A DNA stretch of 64,000 nucleotides, from positions 1 to 64,000 of the forward strand of contig NZ_CBRF02000010.1 in NCBI RefSeq assembly GCF_000470315.2, given 5' to 3'. The translations under genes were made by a program, and so were the position numbers. Source of the DNA: Psychromonas sp. SP041 (GTDB taxonomy: Bacteria > Pseudomonadota > Gammaproteobacteria > Enterobacterales > Psychromonadaceae). Of this stretch, positions 32,017-40,863 are shown in pieces; positions within the stretch are counted from its first letter, which is position 1; the number at the start of each line of letters is the position of its first letter. The notes beneath the pieces are model-generated. The model did not search any database. It was not told the DNA's origin and worked only from the letters and a program-made list of their open reading frames with translations.

Positions 32017-32056
32017 AACACAACCAAATGATAACAGTTATCATCATGATTGTGTT
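32017..32056. repeat. Nested inverted repeat between rseP and bamA
   Basis: Outer arms AACACAA/TTGTGTT enclose perfect inner arms ATGATAA/TTATCAT around CAG. On the minus strand a GGUUUUU follows the outer arm, so it may act as an attenuator 7 bp after the rseP stop. The core TGATAACAGTTATCA also resembles the Fur consensus TGATAATnATTATCA (12 of 14 defined positions). Confidence 0.6.
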
Positions 32057-32062
32057 CGTATT

Positions 32063-33439
32063 TTATAATAAATTAAAGTCGTTCAGCAGTGCAATTGACA
32101 TAAATGTCATTAATACAGCTGCTCCTATTTTAAAGCCAACTTCTTGTATTTTTTCAGAAACAGGTTTCCCTGTTATTGCTTCAATAAAGTAATACATTAA
32201 GTGTCCGCCATCTAACACCGGTAATGGAATTAAATTCATAATGCCTAAGTTAACACTAATTAAGGCAATAAAACCTAGGAAGTAAGCTAACCCATAATCA
32301 GCACTCATTCCAGCACCTTTTGCAATGCCAACCGGGCCACTTAAGTTTTTAACAGACAAATCACCCGTTACTAATTTAACAAGAGTAGAAAAAGTTAATT
32401 CTGTTAGTTGCCATGTTTTATCAAGGCCTTTAGTAAACGCTTCTACTACACCATATTTTAAACTAACTCTGAACTCATCAGGATATACATCTACCTTTGG
32501 CGCTAACCCTATATAGCCTTGAAGTATGCCATCGGCAGTTTCACGAGAATCCGGCGATAAAGCTAAAACTTGTTCATCACCTTTTCTTTCAATGGTCAAT
32601 TTAAGTGAATTATTAGCATTTTTTTGAATAAGTTTAACAAACTGTTGCCAGTCATTTAACTCGATGCCGTCAATTGAAATAAGTTTATCGCCTACCATTA
32701 AACCGCTGCGTTGAGATGCACTATCATCAGCAATAGAGTCAGCTACAAGGTACACTTTAGGAGAGTAAGGAACAAAACCTAAGCTTCTGATAACAGATTC
32801 TTTTTTGGGATCAAATTTCCAATTGTTTAATGAGACTGTATAAGTTTGGCTTGGTTCATTAACTATTTGTGAGTCAGTACTCATAAATGGTGTAATGCGT
32901 AGTTCGAAATTAGATTCACCAATTTGATCAACAAGTAGCAGATTTAAAGCTTCCCAGTCGTTAACAACATGTCCGTTTACTGATGTTATTTGAAATTGTT
33001 TTTGTTCGGAGATAACACTTGCAGGTGAATTGTCAGCAACATGGCTAATAATAGGCTTAGCACTGTTTACACCAATAGTATACATCAAGAAAAATGCAAC
33101 AATTGCTAATAAGAAGTTGGCAATAGGCCCTGCAGCAACAATCGCAATGCGTTGCCAAACTGTTTTTTTATCAAAGGCAAATTCAGACAATTCATCTGAT
33201 ACCTCTTCGACACGTCCATCAAGCATTTTAACATAGCCGCCTAATGGAATAGCAGCAATAACAAACTCAGTGCCATGCTTATCTAATTTTTTAAAAAGTA
33301 CTTTACCGAAACCAATAGAAAAACGGTGTACTTTCACATTACAACGACGAGCTACCCAGAAATGACCATATTCATGAATCGCGACTAAGATGCTTAAAGC
33401 AATAATAAATGCAGCAGTATTCCAAATAAAATCTAACAA
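32063..33439 (-). CDS. rseP: Site-2 intramembrane protease RseP
   Basis: Inner-membrane zinc metalloprotease that cleaves RseA and remnant signal peptides in the sigma-E response. 458 residues with the zinc motif HEYGH (22-26) in the first membrane segment, two PDZ domains in the periplasmic loop, and PVLDGGHL (LDG motif) in a C-terminal membrane segment. The start is TTG at 33439, supported by AGAGGT upstream and by the conserved N-terminus MLDFIWN. It overlaps the dxr stop by 7 bases. Confidence 0.96.
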   Translation of the reverse strand: MLDFIWNTAAFIIALSILVAIHEYGHFWVARRCNVKVHRFSIGFGKVLFKKLDKHGTEFVIAAIPLGGYVKMLDGRVEEVSDELSEFAFDKKTVWQRIAIVAAGPIANFLLAIVAFFLMYTIGVNSAKPIISHVADNSPASVISEQKQFQITSVNGHVVNDWEALNLLLVDQIGESNFELRITPFMSTDSQIVNEPSQTYTVSLNNWKFDPKKESVIRSLGFVPYSPKVYLVADSIADDSASQRSGLMVGDKLISIDGIELNDWQQFVKLIQKNANNSLKLTIERKGDEQVLALSPDSRETADGILQGYIGLAPKVDVYPDEFRVSLKYGVVEAFTKGLDKTWQLTELTFSTLVKLVTGDLSVKNLSGPVGIAKGAGMSADYGLAYFLGFIALISVNLGIMNLIPLPVLDGGHLMYYFIEAITGKPVSEKIQEVGFKIGAAVLMTFMSIALLNDFNLL

Positions 33440-34632
33440 ACTGTACCTCTATTAATAAATCCAACAGCAGAATCTCTTGCCATTTTATCTATAACTAACA
33501 ACTCGTCAATTGAAGATACAGCTTGATGCGTTAATTGATTTAACACATGGTCGACAACAGTTGGAATACCTGTAAATTTAATACGTTCATCTAAAAAGGC
33601 TTGTACTGCTATTTCATTAGCGGCATTAAGTGTAGTGGTTGCATGTTGCCCTTCATAACAGGCTTGTATTGCTAATTTCAAACATGGGTAGCGATTATAG
33701 TCCGGTTCAACAAAAGTAAAGTTAGCACTATTGAAGAAATCAAAGCCTTCTGCACCACTTATAATTCGCTTTTCTCCTCCCATCACATGAGCGATAGGGA
33801 TTCTCATATCGGCATTACCCATTTGAGCAATAACGCTACCGTCTTTATATTGAACCATTGAGTGAATAACTGATTGAGGATGGATGATCACTTTTAGCTG
33901 ATCTTTATTCGTATTAAATAGCCACCTTGCTTCGATGTACTCAAGGCCTTTATTCATCATTGTCGCAGAGTCGATAGAAATTTTAGGTCCCATCGACCAA
34001 TTAGGATGTTTAATAGCAGCATCAGGCGTAATCGCACTAAATTCATTTAATGGTTTATTTAAGAATGGTCCGCCAGATCCCGTTAATAAGATCTTTGAAA
34101 CACCACCTAAACTTAAGTCGCAATGCCCAATGTTATCTTGTAACGTTGGTGACATAGATTGAAAGATGGCATTATGTTCGCTGTCCACTGGCCATAATTT
34201 GGCACCAGACTGCTTCACTGCATCAATAAACAATGCACCGGACATGACTAATGATTCTTTATTCGCTAAGAAAATTTCTTTCCCTGCATAAACTGCAGCA
34301 AGTGTTGTTTGCAAACCTGCTGCGCCTACAATTGCAGCCATAACAGAATCTATTTCAGCACTACCTAATAAAGAAAGTACTTCAGTTTCAGGTAACACCT
34401 GGCAATTGAGTTTGTGATCTTTTAATTGTTGTTTTAACTTTAATGAAGCTAGCTCATTAGATAACGCGACATAAGCAGGTTCAAATTCGATGCACAGTGC
34501 TAACATCTTATCGACATTAGTTGCTGCATATAAAAACTGAACATTGTATAAACCAGGGTTATGACGACATACACTTAACGTGCTATCACCAATAGACCCT
34601 GTCGCACCCAATACCGCTAGATTTTTCATCAT
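33433..34632 (-). CDS. dxr: 1-deoxy-D-xylulose 5-phosphate reductoisomerase
   Basis: Makes 2-C-methyl-erythritol 4-phosphate in the non-mevalonate isoprenoid pathway. 399 residues. NADPH-binding [11 protein letters not shown] lies at the N-terminus, and the metal and substrate residues are in [11 protein letters not shown] and [13 protein letters not shown]. The ATG overlaps the cdsA stop as TAATG; the second Met (one codon later) is an alternative. Confidence 0.98.
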   Translation of the reverse strand: MMKNLAVLGATGSIGDSTLSVCRHNPGLYNVQFLYAATNVDKMLALCIEFEPAYVALSNELASLKLKQQLKDHKLNCQVLPETEVLSLLGSAEIDSVMAAIVGAAGLQTTLAAVYAGKEIFLANKESLVMSGALFIDAVKQSGAKLWPVDSEHNAIFQSMSPTLQDNIGHCDLSLGGVSKILLTGSGGPFLNKPLNEFSAITPDAAIKHPNWSMGPKISIDSATMMNKGLEYIEARWLFNTNKDQLKVIIHPQSVIHSMVQYKDGSVIAQMGNADMRIPIAHVMGGEKRIISGAEGFDFFNSANFTFVEPDYNRYPCLKLAIQACYEGQHATTTLNAANEIAVQAFLDERIKFTGIPTVVDHVLNQLTHQAVSSIDELLVIDKMARDSAVGFINRGTVC

Positions 34633-35483
34633 TAAATTAGCCAGTAGATATAGATAAAGGCAAATACCGGAACAGCAGCTGTTAAGCTATCAATACGATC
34701 TAATATGCCGCCATGTCCTGGTAATAAATTACTACTGTCTTTCAAGCCAGCTTCTCGCTTAAACACACTTTCAGTTAAATCACCTAAAGCTGAGACTAAA
34801 GTCGTGATGACTGAAGCAGCAAAAAACAATGTCATTTTATCAGACGATATAGCAAAGAAAGAGCTCGCGAAATAAGCAACAATAAGCGCACTTAATAAAC
34901 CACCAAGCAATCCTTCAATTGTTTTACCAGGGCTCACGTTAGGGGCTAATTTACGTTTACCAAATTTTCTGCCAGCAAAGTAAGCACCAGAATCTGCAGA
35001 CCAGACCAATAAACACACGTACATTACGAGTTGTGCACCAAAATAAAAGTCATGATGCATATTCATTGAACGTAATACAACGAGTCCCCAAAAAAATGGA
35101 ATTAACGTTAATAAGCCAAAAATACTTTTGATCACTTTATTTGATCGCCAAAGTGTTGCCGAGGTTGGGTAGCGAACGACCATGACTAAAGCAATACACC
35201 ACCAAACAGCAGCAACAGAAAGTCCATAAATAATATATTGATTTGGTAACTCACCAGCCCAAATAGCATTTACTGGCATTAACATTAACGTAATACCCAG
35301 TATTAAACCAAAAATATAAAGAATGGCAGAAGAAGGTTCTTTACTCACAAAACCAGCCCATTCTTTACTTGCAAGTAAAAACACACCAGCGGCAAATAAC
35401 ATAAAGAATTTAAGTGGTAAAAAGAAAATAGCCGCAATGGCTAATGGCGCTAATACAAGCGCAGTTATAATTCGTTGCTTCAC
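34632..35483 (-). CDS. cdsA: Phosphatidate cytidylyltransferase
   Basis: Integral membrane enzyme that makes CDP-diacylglycerol. 283 residues with about eight membrane segments. The family signature appears as [20 protein letters not shown] followed by GGILDRIDS. The start codon is GTG at 35483, after GGGAA. It lies 50 bp after uppS and is translationally coupled to dxr. Confidence 0.96.
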   Translation of the reverse strand: MKQRIITALVLAPLAIAAIFFLPLKFFMLFAAGVFLLASKEWAGFVSKEPSSAILYIFGLILGITLMLMPVNAIWAGELPNQYIIYGLSVAAVWWCIALVMVVRYPTSATLWRSNKVIKSIFGLLTLIPFFWGLVVLRSMNMHHDFYFGAQLVMYVCLLVWSADSGAYFAGRKFGKRKLAPNVSPGKTIEGLLGGLLSALIVAYFASSFFAISSDKMTLFFAASVITTLVSALGDLTESVFKREAGLKDSSNLLPGHGGILDRIDSLTAAVPVFAFIYIYWLI

Positions 35484-35533
35484 AGAAAATTCCCGTTTTT
35501 TATCTGTAGGCTATAAAGTTGCTTCCGGTAAAA

Positions 35534-36262
35534 TTAGCAGTTCACTTGCGCGCTAGTTTGTCCAAAACGTCGCTCTTTACCTGAAAATACATCTAATGCT
35601 AATTGGAAGGCTTCGCCATCAAAATCTGGCCATAATACATCAGTAAAATACATTTCAGCATAAGCAAGTTGCCACAATAAAAAGTTACTAATACGATAGT
35701 CACCGCCAGTACGAATCATTAAATCAACATCGGGTAAATCACCTAATGTTAATGTATGACCGACTAACTCTTCATCAATATCATCAATATTTAATTCGCC
35801 ATTTTGAACCTGAGTTGCAATCTTTCTAGTCGCATTAGTCATATCCCAACGACCACCATAGTTCGCAGCAACATTTAATGCTAAACCAGTATTATTTTTT
35901 GTTAACTCTTGGCCTTCATGTACTTTTTTTTGTAATCTGTCACTAAAACCAGATATGTCACCAATAATGTTTAGCTTGATATTACTTTTATGCAGTTTTT
36001 TTATTTCGCGCCCTAACACAATAAAAAACAACTCCATTAACATACTGACTTCTTGTTCAGGACGTTTCCAATTCTCACTACTAAAAGCAAAAATAGTCAA
36101 CGCTTCAAGTTTACTATCTCTTGCAAAAGTAATTGTTTTACGCAGCGCTTTTACACCGTGTTTGTGTCCAAAAATACGGTGTTTTCCTTGCCTTTCAGAC
36201 CAACGGCCGTTGCCATCCATAATGATAGCAACATGCTTAGGGAAATTATTTTCAGGCGTCAC
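35534..36262 (-). CDS. uppS: Undecaprenyl diphosphate synthase (cis-prenyltransferase)
   Basis: Makes the C55 lipid carrier for peptidoglycan and O-antigen. 242 residues. The catalytic Asp is in IIMDGNGRWSERQGK, and the C-terminal signature is DLMIRTGGDYRISNFLLWQLAYAE, quoted as two contiguous motifs DLMIRTGGDYRISN and FLLWQLAYAE. Start codon GTG at 36262, preceded by AAAGGA. It lies between frr and cdsA. Confidence 0.97.
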   Translation of the reverse strand: MTPENNFPKHVAIIMDGNGRWSERQGKHRIFGHKHGVKALRKTITFARDSKLEALTIFAFSSENWKRPEQEVSMLMELFFIVLGREIKKLHKSNIKLNIIGDISGFSDRLQKKVHEGQELTKNNTGLALNVAANYGGRWDMTNATRKIATQVQNGELNIDDIDEELVGHTLTLGDLPDVDLMIRTGGDYRISNFLLWQLAYAEMYFTDVLWPDFDGEAFQLALDVFSGKERRFGQTSAQVNC

Positions 36263-36334
36263 AGTAATCCTTTACAAAAAATAAAATGCACCAAATACGA
36301 GGTAAAGGTGCATAAATTGAATATGAACTAAAAA

Positions 36335-36892
36335 TTAAACTTCTAATAATTCAGCTTCTTTAACAGCTAAGACTTCGTCTACTTTTTTGATGCTCTCATT
36401 AGTTACTTTCTGCACTAATTCTTCACCTTGACGTTGTTGATCTTCACTGATTTCTTTTTCTTTTTCTAGCTCTTTAAAATCGCCATTTGCATCACGACGA
36501 ATATTACGGATAGCAACTCGAGTACTTTCAGCTTCTCCGCGAACAACTTTGATCAAATCTTTACGACGCTCTTCTGTTAATGGCGGTAAAGGAATACGAA
36601 TCACAGTACCGGCAGACATAGGATTTAAACCTAAGTTAGAACCCATGATTGCTTTTTCTACCGCTGCAATTAATGTTGCGTCAAATACAGTAATCGTTAA
36701 TGTACGAGCATCTTCTGTCGATACATTACCTACTTGACGTAGCGGTGTATTTGAACCGTAATATGGCACCATAATACCATCCAATAAACTTGGATGAGCA
36801 CGACCTGTACGGACTTTCGCTAATTGACTCTTAAATGACTCAATACTTTTATTCATACGCGTTTGAGCATCATCTTTGATTTCATTAATCAT
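36335..36892 (-). CDS. frr: Ribosome recycling factor
   Basis: Splits post-termination ribosomes together with EF-G. The 185 residues are the family length, with [20 protein letters not shown] at the N-terminus and [15 protein letters not shown] in the middle. ATG 36892 follows AGGAAA. The rpsB-tsf-pyrH-frr-uppS order is conserved. Confidence 0.98.
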   Translation of the reverse strand: MINEIKDDAQTRMNKSIESFKSQLAKVRTGRAHPSLLDGIMVPYYGSNTPLRQVGNVSTEDARTLTITVFDATLIAAVEKAIMGSNLGLNPMSAGTVIRIPLPPLTEERRKDLIKVVRGEAESTRVAIRNIRRDANGDFKELEKEKEISEDQQRQGEELVQKVTNESIKKVDEVLAVKEAELLEV

Positions 36893-36976
36893 ATTCTACT
36901 TTCCTAACTTATTAGATCATTATTAGATTTTGTTACGTACTTGGGCAACAATAATTCTTGATAGTTATTTATTTAA

Positions 36977-37717
36977 TTAAATATTTTCTGCTGCATGAGT
37001 GATCGTTGTACCTTCATCACCACCTAATACTACACGGCTTAATGCACCTGGTTTATTCATGTTAAATACACGAATCGGCAGACTATGGTCTCTTGCAAGC
37101 GTAAAGGCAGCTAAGTCCATTACTTGTAATTCTTTTTCTAAAACCGTCTGGTAATCTAAAACACTATACAATTTAGCATCTGGATTTTTAACTGGGTCTG
37201 CATCATAAACACCATCTACTTTTGTACCTTTAAGTACAGCATCGGCTTCAATCTCAATACCACGTAAACAAGCAGCAGAGTCAGTCGTAAAGAATGGATT
37301 ACCTGTACCAGCGGCAAAAATAACAACCGTACCTAGTTTCAAGTATTTAATCGCTTCAGCCCAGTTATAATCGTCACAAACGCCATTTAATGGAATTGCA
37401 GACATTAAACGAGAGTTTACATGTGAACGGTGTAATGCATCACGCATTGCTAGTCCATTCATCACTGTTGCTAACATTCCCATGTGATCACCAACAACGC
37501 GGTTCATACCAGCTTGTGCTAGACCTGCACCACGAAATATATTACCACCACCAATAACTAAACCAACTTGCACACCAGATTCGATTAAAGATTTAATCTC
37601 TAATGCCATGCGATCCAATACTTTAGGATCAATACCGAACCCTTCTTCACCAACGAGTGCTTCGCCACTCAATTTCAATAAAATACGACGATAAGCAGAT
37701 TTAGGGTTAGTGCTCAT
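36977..37717 (-). CDS. pyrH: Uridylate kinase
   Basis: Hexameric UMP kinase. 246 residues of the amino-acid-kinase fold, with [25 protein letters not shown] and the acceptor-site [15 protein letters not shown] 37717 follows AAGGAA. It lies after the tsf terminator, so it probably has its own promoter in 37718-37833. Confidence 0.98.
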   Translation of the reverse strand: MSTNPKSAYRRILLKLSGEALVGEEGFGIDPKVLDRMALEIKSLIESGVQVGLVIGGGNIFRGAGLAQAGMNRVVGDHMGMLATVMNGLAMRDALHRSHVNSRLMSAIPLNGVCDDYNWAEAIKYLKLGTVVIFAAGTGNPFFTTDSAACLRGIEIEADAVLKGTKVDGVYDADPVKNPDAKLYSVLDYQTVLEKELQVMDLAAFTLARDHSLPIRVFNMNKPGALSRVVLGGDEGTTITHAAENI

Positions 37718-37833
37718 AATTTCATTCCTTAAGTTGAAATAATACCGATTTTTTAAAAAAATTATAAAAATAAATTTAAAAAATAGGTCTTAAATTGGCC
37801 ATTAAACAGGCAAATTATCTTACTTTTTAATAT

Positions 37834-37866
37834 AAAAGAACCGCAGCTATGCCGCGGTTCTTTTTT
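37834..37866 (-). terminator. Terminator after tsf
   Basis: An 11-bp stem (AAAAGAACCGC/GCGGTTCTTTT) has a 9-base loop; U-rich sequence follows in both directions. It lies about 50 bp beyond the tsf stop. Confidence 0.88.
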
Positions 37867-37916
37867 ACAACGGATCAATGCTAAAAAACATCACCTATTG
37901 TGTCTGAATAAAATTA

Positions 37917-38783
37917 CTTAGCAGCGGCCATTGTAGCAGCAACTTCAGCAGCAAAATCTTCAGTTTTCTTTTCAATACCTTCACCAACTTCTAAACGGAT
38001 GAAAGAGACAACGTCTGCATTCGCACCTTTAAGAAGTTTAGCAACAGAGATTGATGGGTCTTTAATGAAAGATTGACCAGTTAAACTTACTTCACCAGTA
38101 AATTTAGCCATACGACCATTAACCATCTTCTCTGCGATCTCAGCAGGCTTACCGCTTTCGATTGCAATTTGTAATTGAATTTCTTTTTCTTTAGCAACTA
38201 CGTCTGCAGGTACATTTTCAGGTTTAACAAACTGAGGAGATGCTGCAGCAACGTGCATTGCGATATCTTTAGCTAGGTCAGCGTCGCCGCCAGTTAACAC
38301 AGAGATAACACCGATTTTACGGCCATGTACGTAAGCGCCAAGGTTTTCGCCTTCAACGATTTGTAAACGACGTACAGAAATGTTTTCACCAATTTTAGCC
38401 ACTAAAAGTTCACGTGCTTCTTCAACTGTAGAATCGTCAAATGCTTGTGAGCTAAGTGCTTCAACTGTATCAATTTTGTTTGCAAGTGCGATATCAGCTA
38501 CTTTTTCAGCAAATGCTAAGAAGCTTTTATCCATAGCAACGAAGTCTGTTTCACAGTTAACTTCGATGATTAGCGCAGTAGCACCATTTGTTTTTGCAAA
38601 AATAGCGCCTTCAGCAGCAATACGGCCTGCTTTTTTAGCTGCTTTGATTGCACCTGATTTACGCATATTTTCAATTGCAAGCTCGATGTCGCCATCTGCT
38701 TCAACTAATGCTTTTTTACAATCCATCATACCCGCAGCTGTGCGGTCACGAAGTTCTTTAACTTGCTGAGCTGTAATAGCCAT
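37917..38783 (-). CDS. tsf: Elongation factor Ts
   Basis: Nucleotide exchange factor for EF-Tu. ATG 38783 ([19 protein letters not shown]) with AGGAAA upstream gives 289 residues; a 20-residue upstream extension in the same frame is not supported. The UBA-like N-terminus with MDCKKAL and the core motif CETDFVA are visible. It follows rpsB after an intercistronic hairpin terminator. Confidence 0.97.
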
Positions 38784-38809
38784 TGTTTGATTTCCTATTT
38801 TAATTCTAT

Positions 38810-38834
38810 AAAAAAAGGGGTCATATAGACCCCT
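38810..38834 (-). terminator. Intercistronic terminator between rpsB and tsf
   Basis: The stem AGGGGTC/GACCCCT, with loop ATATA, is followed by seven U on the minus strand. E. coli also has a partial terminator between rpsB and tsf, so this probably lowers tsf relative to rpsB expression. Confidence 0.85.
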
Positions 38835-38883
38835 GATAACCAACCAATGATTGGTTAATAAGAGCTTCTATTATTAGAAGAAC

Positions 38884-39615
38884 TTATTTTTCAGCTGTTT
38901 CTTCTTCAACGAAGCCTTCAGCTACTACTACTTCTACAGTACGGCCTTCTTTAACAGCTTCAGCAGCTGCATTTAAGTAAAGCTTAACTGCACGGATAGC
39001 ATCATCATTACCAGGTACGATGTAATCGATGTTATCAGGACAAGAGTTAGTATCTACAACAGCGATAACAGGAATTCCTAGGTTATTCGCTTCTTTAATT
39101 GCAATGTGCTCGTGATCAGCATCGATTACGAAGATTACATCTGGGATACCGCCCATGTTTTTGATACCACCAAGTGTTTTTTCAAGTTTCTCTAATTCAC
39201 GAGTACGCATAAGCGCTTCTTTCTTAGTTAACTTGTCAAAAGTACCGTCTTGGCTTTGAACTTCAAGATCTTTCAAACGCTTGATTGATTGACGAACTGT
39301 TTTCCAGTTAGTCAACATACCACCTAACCAGCGGTGATCAACGTAGAATTGGTCACATGCGATTGCAGCTTCTTTAACAGCTTCTGAAGCTGCGCGTTTA
39401 GTACCAACAAAAAGGATTTTACCTTTTTTAGATGCTTTAGCTTCTAGGAAGTTAAGCGCTTGGTTAAACATAGGAACTGTTTTTTCAAGGTTGATGATAT
39501 GAACTTTATTACGAGCACCAAAAATGAATGGTTTCATTTTTGGGTTCCAGTAACGAGTTTGGTGACCGAAGTGAACGCCTGCTTGTAGCATATCGCGCAT
39601 TGATACTGTTGCCAT
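38884..39615 (-). CDS. rpsB: 30S ribosomal protein S2
   Basis: 243 residues starting [20 protein letters not shown], with [11 protein letters not shown] and the [17 protein letters not shown] block; near-identical in register to E. coli S2 (241). ATG 39615 follows AAGGAAA. Expressed from the strong promoter at 39828-39856 through a leader of about 200 nt, the region where S2 autoregulates in gammaproteobacteria. Confidence 0.99.
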   Translation of the reverse strand: MATVSMRDMLQAGVHFGHQTRYWNPKMKPFIFGARNKVHIINLEKTVPMFNQALNFLEAKASKKGKILFVGTKRAASEAVKEAAIACDQFYVDHRWLGGMLTNWKTVRQSIKRLKDLEVQSQDGTFDKLTKKEALMRTRELEKLEKTLGGIKNMGGIPDVIFVIDADHEHIAIKEANNLGIPVIAVVDTNSCPDNIDYIVPGNDDAIRAVKLYLNAAAEAVKEGRTVEVVVAEGFVEEETAEK

Positions 39616-40014
39616 TTGAATTTCCTTTTAGGGGGTTAGGCCTCCACACATCCCATACACTCGACCATTAATTTCTTAAACAGAAAAAGGCACCCCGAGT
39701 GACGTGTCGATGCGTGTGTGTTATTTAAGTAATAATCCTTTAAATTCAACACATTAAATATGATGAATGGATTATCCTGATTATTTAAGAAAGCGACTAA
39801 AAAATTAATCTATCAATCTCGGAGCGCTTTATACCACAGCGAAGCAAATATCTCAATAAATAGTGTATTAATTACCATATTTTTAAACATCCTTTTCTGA
39901 GATGAAATCCACGTTCGCTGTGAGGGTTTGTTAGTGTTATTTTATCTAGCACCAGAGACTAAAACTCTTTATAGTTACGGTATAAACATTTTATTCAAAG
40001 TATAGAGATATGAC
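39616..40014. other. rpsB-map divergent intergenic region with rpsB leader
   Basis: This 399-bp spacer holds the rpsB promoter, the rpsB 5' leader and the map promoter region. In the leader, CACTCG (39695-39700 region, minus-strand sense) can pair with CGAGTG nearer the start codon, compatible with the S2 feedback element known from E. coli; the fold itself was not computed. No ORF is supported. Confidence 0.6.
39828..39856 (-). promoter_or_regulatory. rpsB promoter
   Basis: On the minus strand TTGAGA (-35) and TATAAA (-10) are separated by 17 bp. The -10 is preceded by TGTGG, and a GC-rich discriminator (GCGCTCCG) follows, as expected for a stringently controlled ribosomal promoter. Confidence 0.85.
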
Positions 40015-40803
40015 ATGTCTGGACTAATTAAAACTGCTCAAGAAATAGAAAAAATGCGTATTGCTGGCCAACAAGCTGCAGATGTATTAACCATGATTGA
40101 ACCTTATGTTAAAAAAGGGGTTACCACTAACGAACTAAATCAACTATGCCATGATTTTATTGTTAATGAGCAAGGAGGGATTCCAGCTCCATTGAATTAC
40201 CACGGTTTTCCTAAATCTATTTGTACTTCATTAAACTATGTCGTATGCCATGGCATTCCCAACGATAAACCGTTAAAAGAAGGTGATGTATTAAATATTG
40301 ATATCACTGTTATTAAAGATGGTTATCACGGTGACACGTCTAAAATGTTTATGGTTGGAAAACCATCTATCTTAGCTGATCGTTTAGCGCGTGTAACACA
40401 AGAATGTTTATACATCGGTATTAAAATGGTTAAGCCTGGTGCTCGTTTAGGCGATATCGGTGCGGCTATCCAAAAACACGCAGAAAATCACAACTATTCA
40501 ATCGTACGTGAATATTGTGGACACGGTATTGGCGCTGGATTCCATGAAGAACCGCAAGTATTGCACTACGGTAAGAAAGGCACTGGCGAAGTATTAAAAG
40601 CGGGTCAATGTTTTACTATTGAACCAATGCTTAATGCCGGTAAACGTGATTGTAAAGTATTAAAAGATGAATGGACTGTTGTAACCAAAGATAAAAAATT
40701 ATCTATGCAATGGGAGCATACATTATTAGTGACTGAAACAGGTGTTGAGATTTTGACACTGCGCCCAGAAGAAACAATTGAGCGTATCATTAACCCAGAA
40801 TAA
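40015..40803 (+). CDS. map: Methionine aminopeptidase
   Basis: Removes the N-terminal Met of nascent proteins. 262 residues (E. coli 264). Metal ligands are visible in NIDITVIKDGYHGDTSKMF (two Asp), CGHGIGAGFHEEP (His), FTIEPML (Glu) and the Glu of QWEHTLLVTE. ATG 40015 follows TAGAGA. Divergent from rpsB, and 60 bp upstream of glnD, the common gammaproteobacterial layout. Confidence 0.97.
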   Translation: MSGLIKTAQEIEKMRIAGQQAADVLTMIEPYVKKGVTTNELNQLCHDFIVNEQGGIPAPLNYHGFPKSICTSLNYVVCHGIPNDKPLKEGDVLNIDITVIKDGYHGDTSKMFMVGKPSILADRLARVTQECLYIGIKMVKPGARLGDIGAAIQKHAENHNYSIVREYCGHGIGAGFHEEPQVLHYGKKGTGEVLKAGQCFTIEPMLNAGKRDCKVLKDEWTVVTKDKKLSMQWEHTLLVTETGVEILTLRPEETIERIINPE

Positions 40804-40863
40804 ATATGAATTAAGCCTGCTTTCTTAACGTAAGTAATGCAGGCTTCAACATTGAGGCTTTAA

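Noticed and set aside
38842-38880. Short inverted repeats AACCAAT/ATTGGTT and CTTCTA/TAGAAG next to the rpsB stop as additional terminators
   Set aside because: No U tract follows them; the adjacent AGGGGTC hairpin with seven U is the credible terminator.
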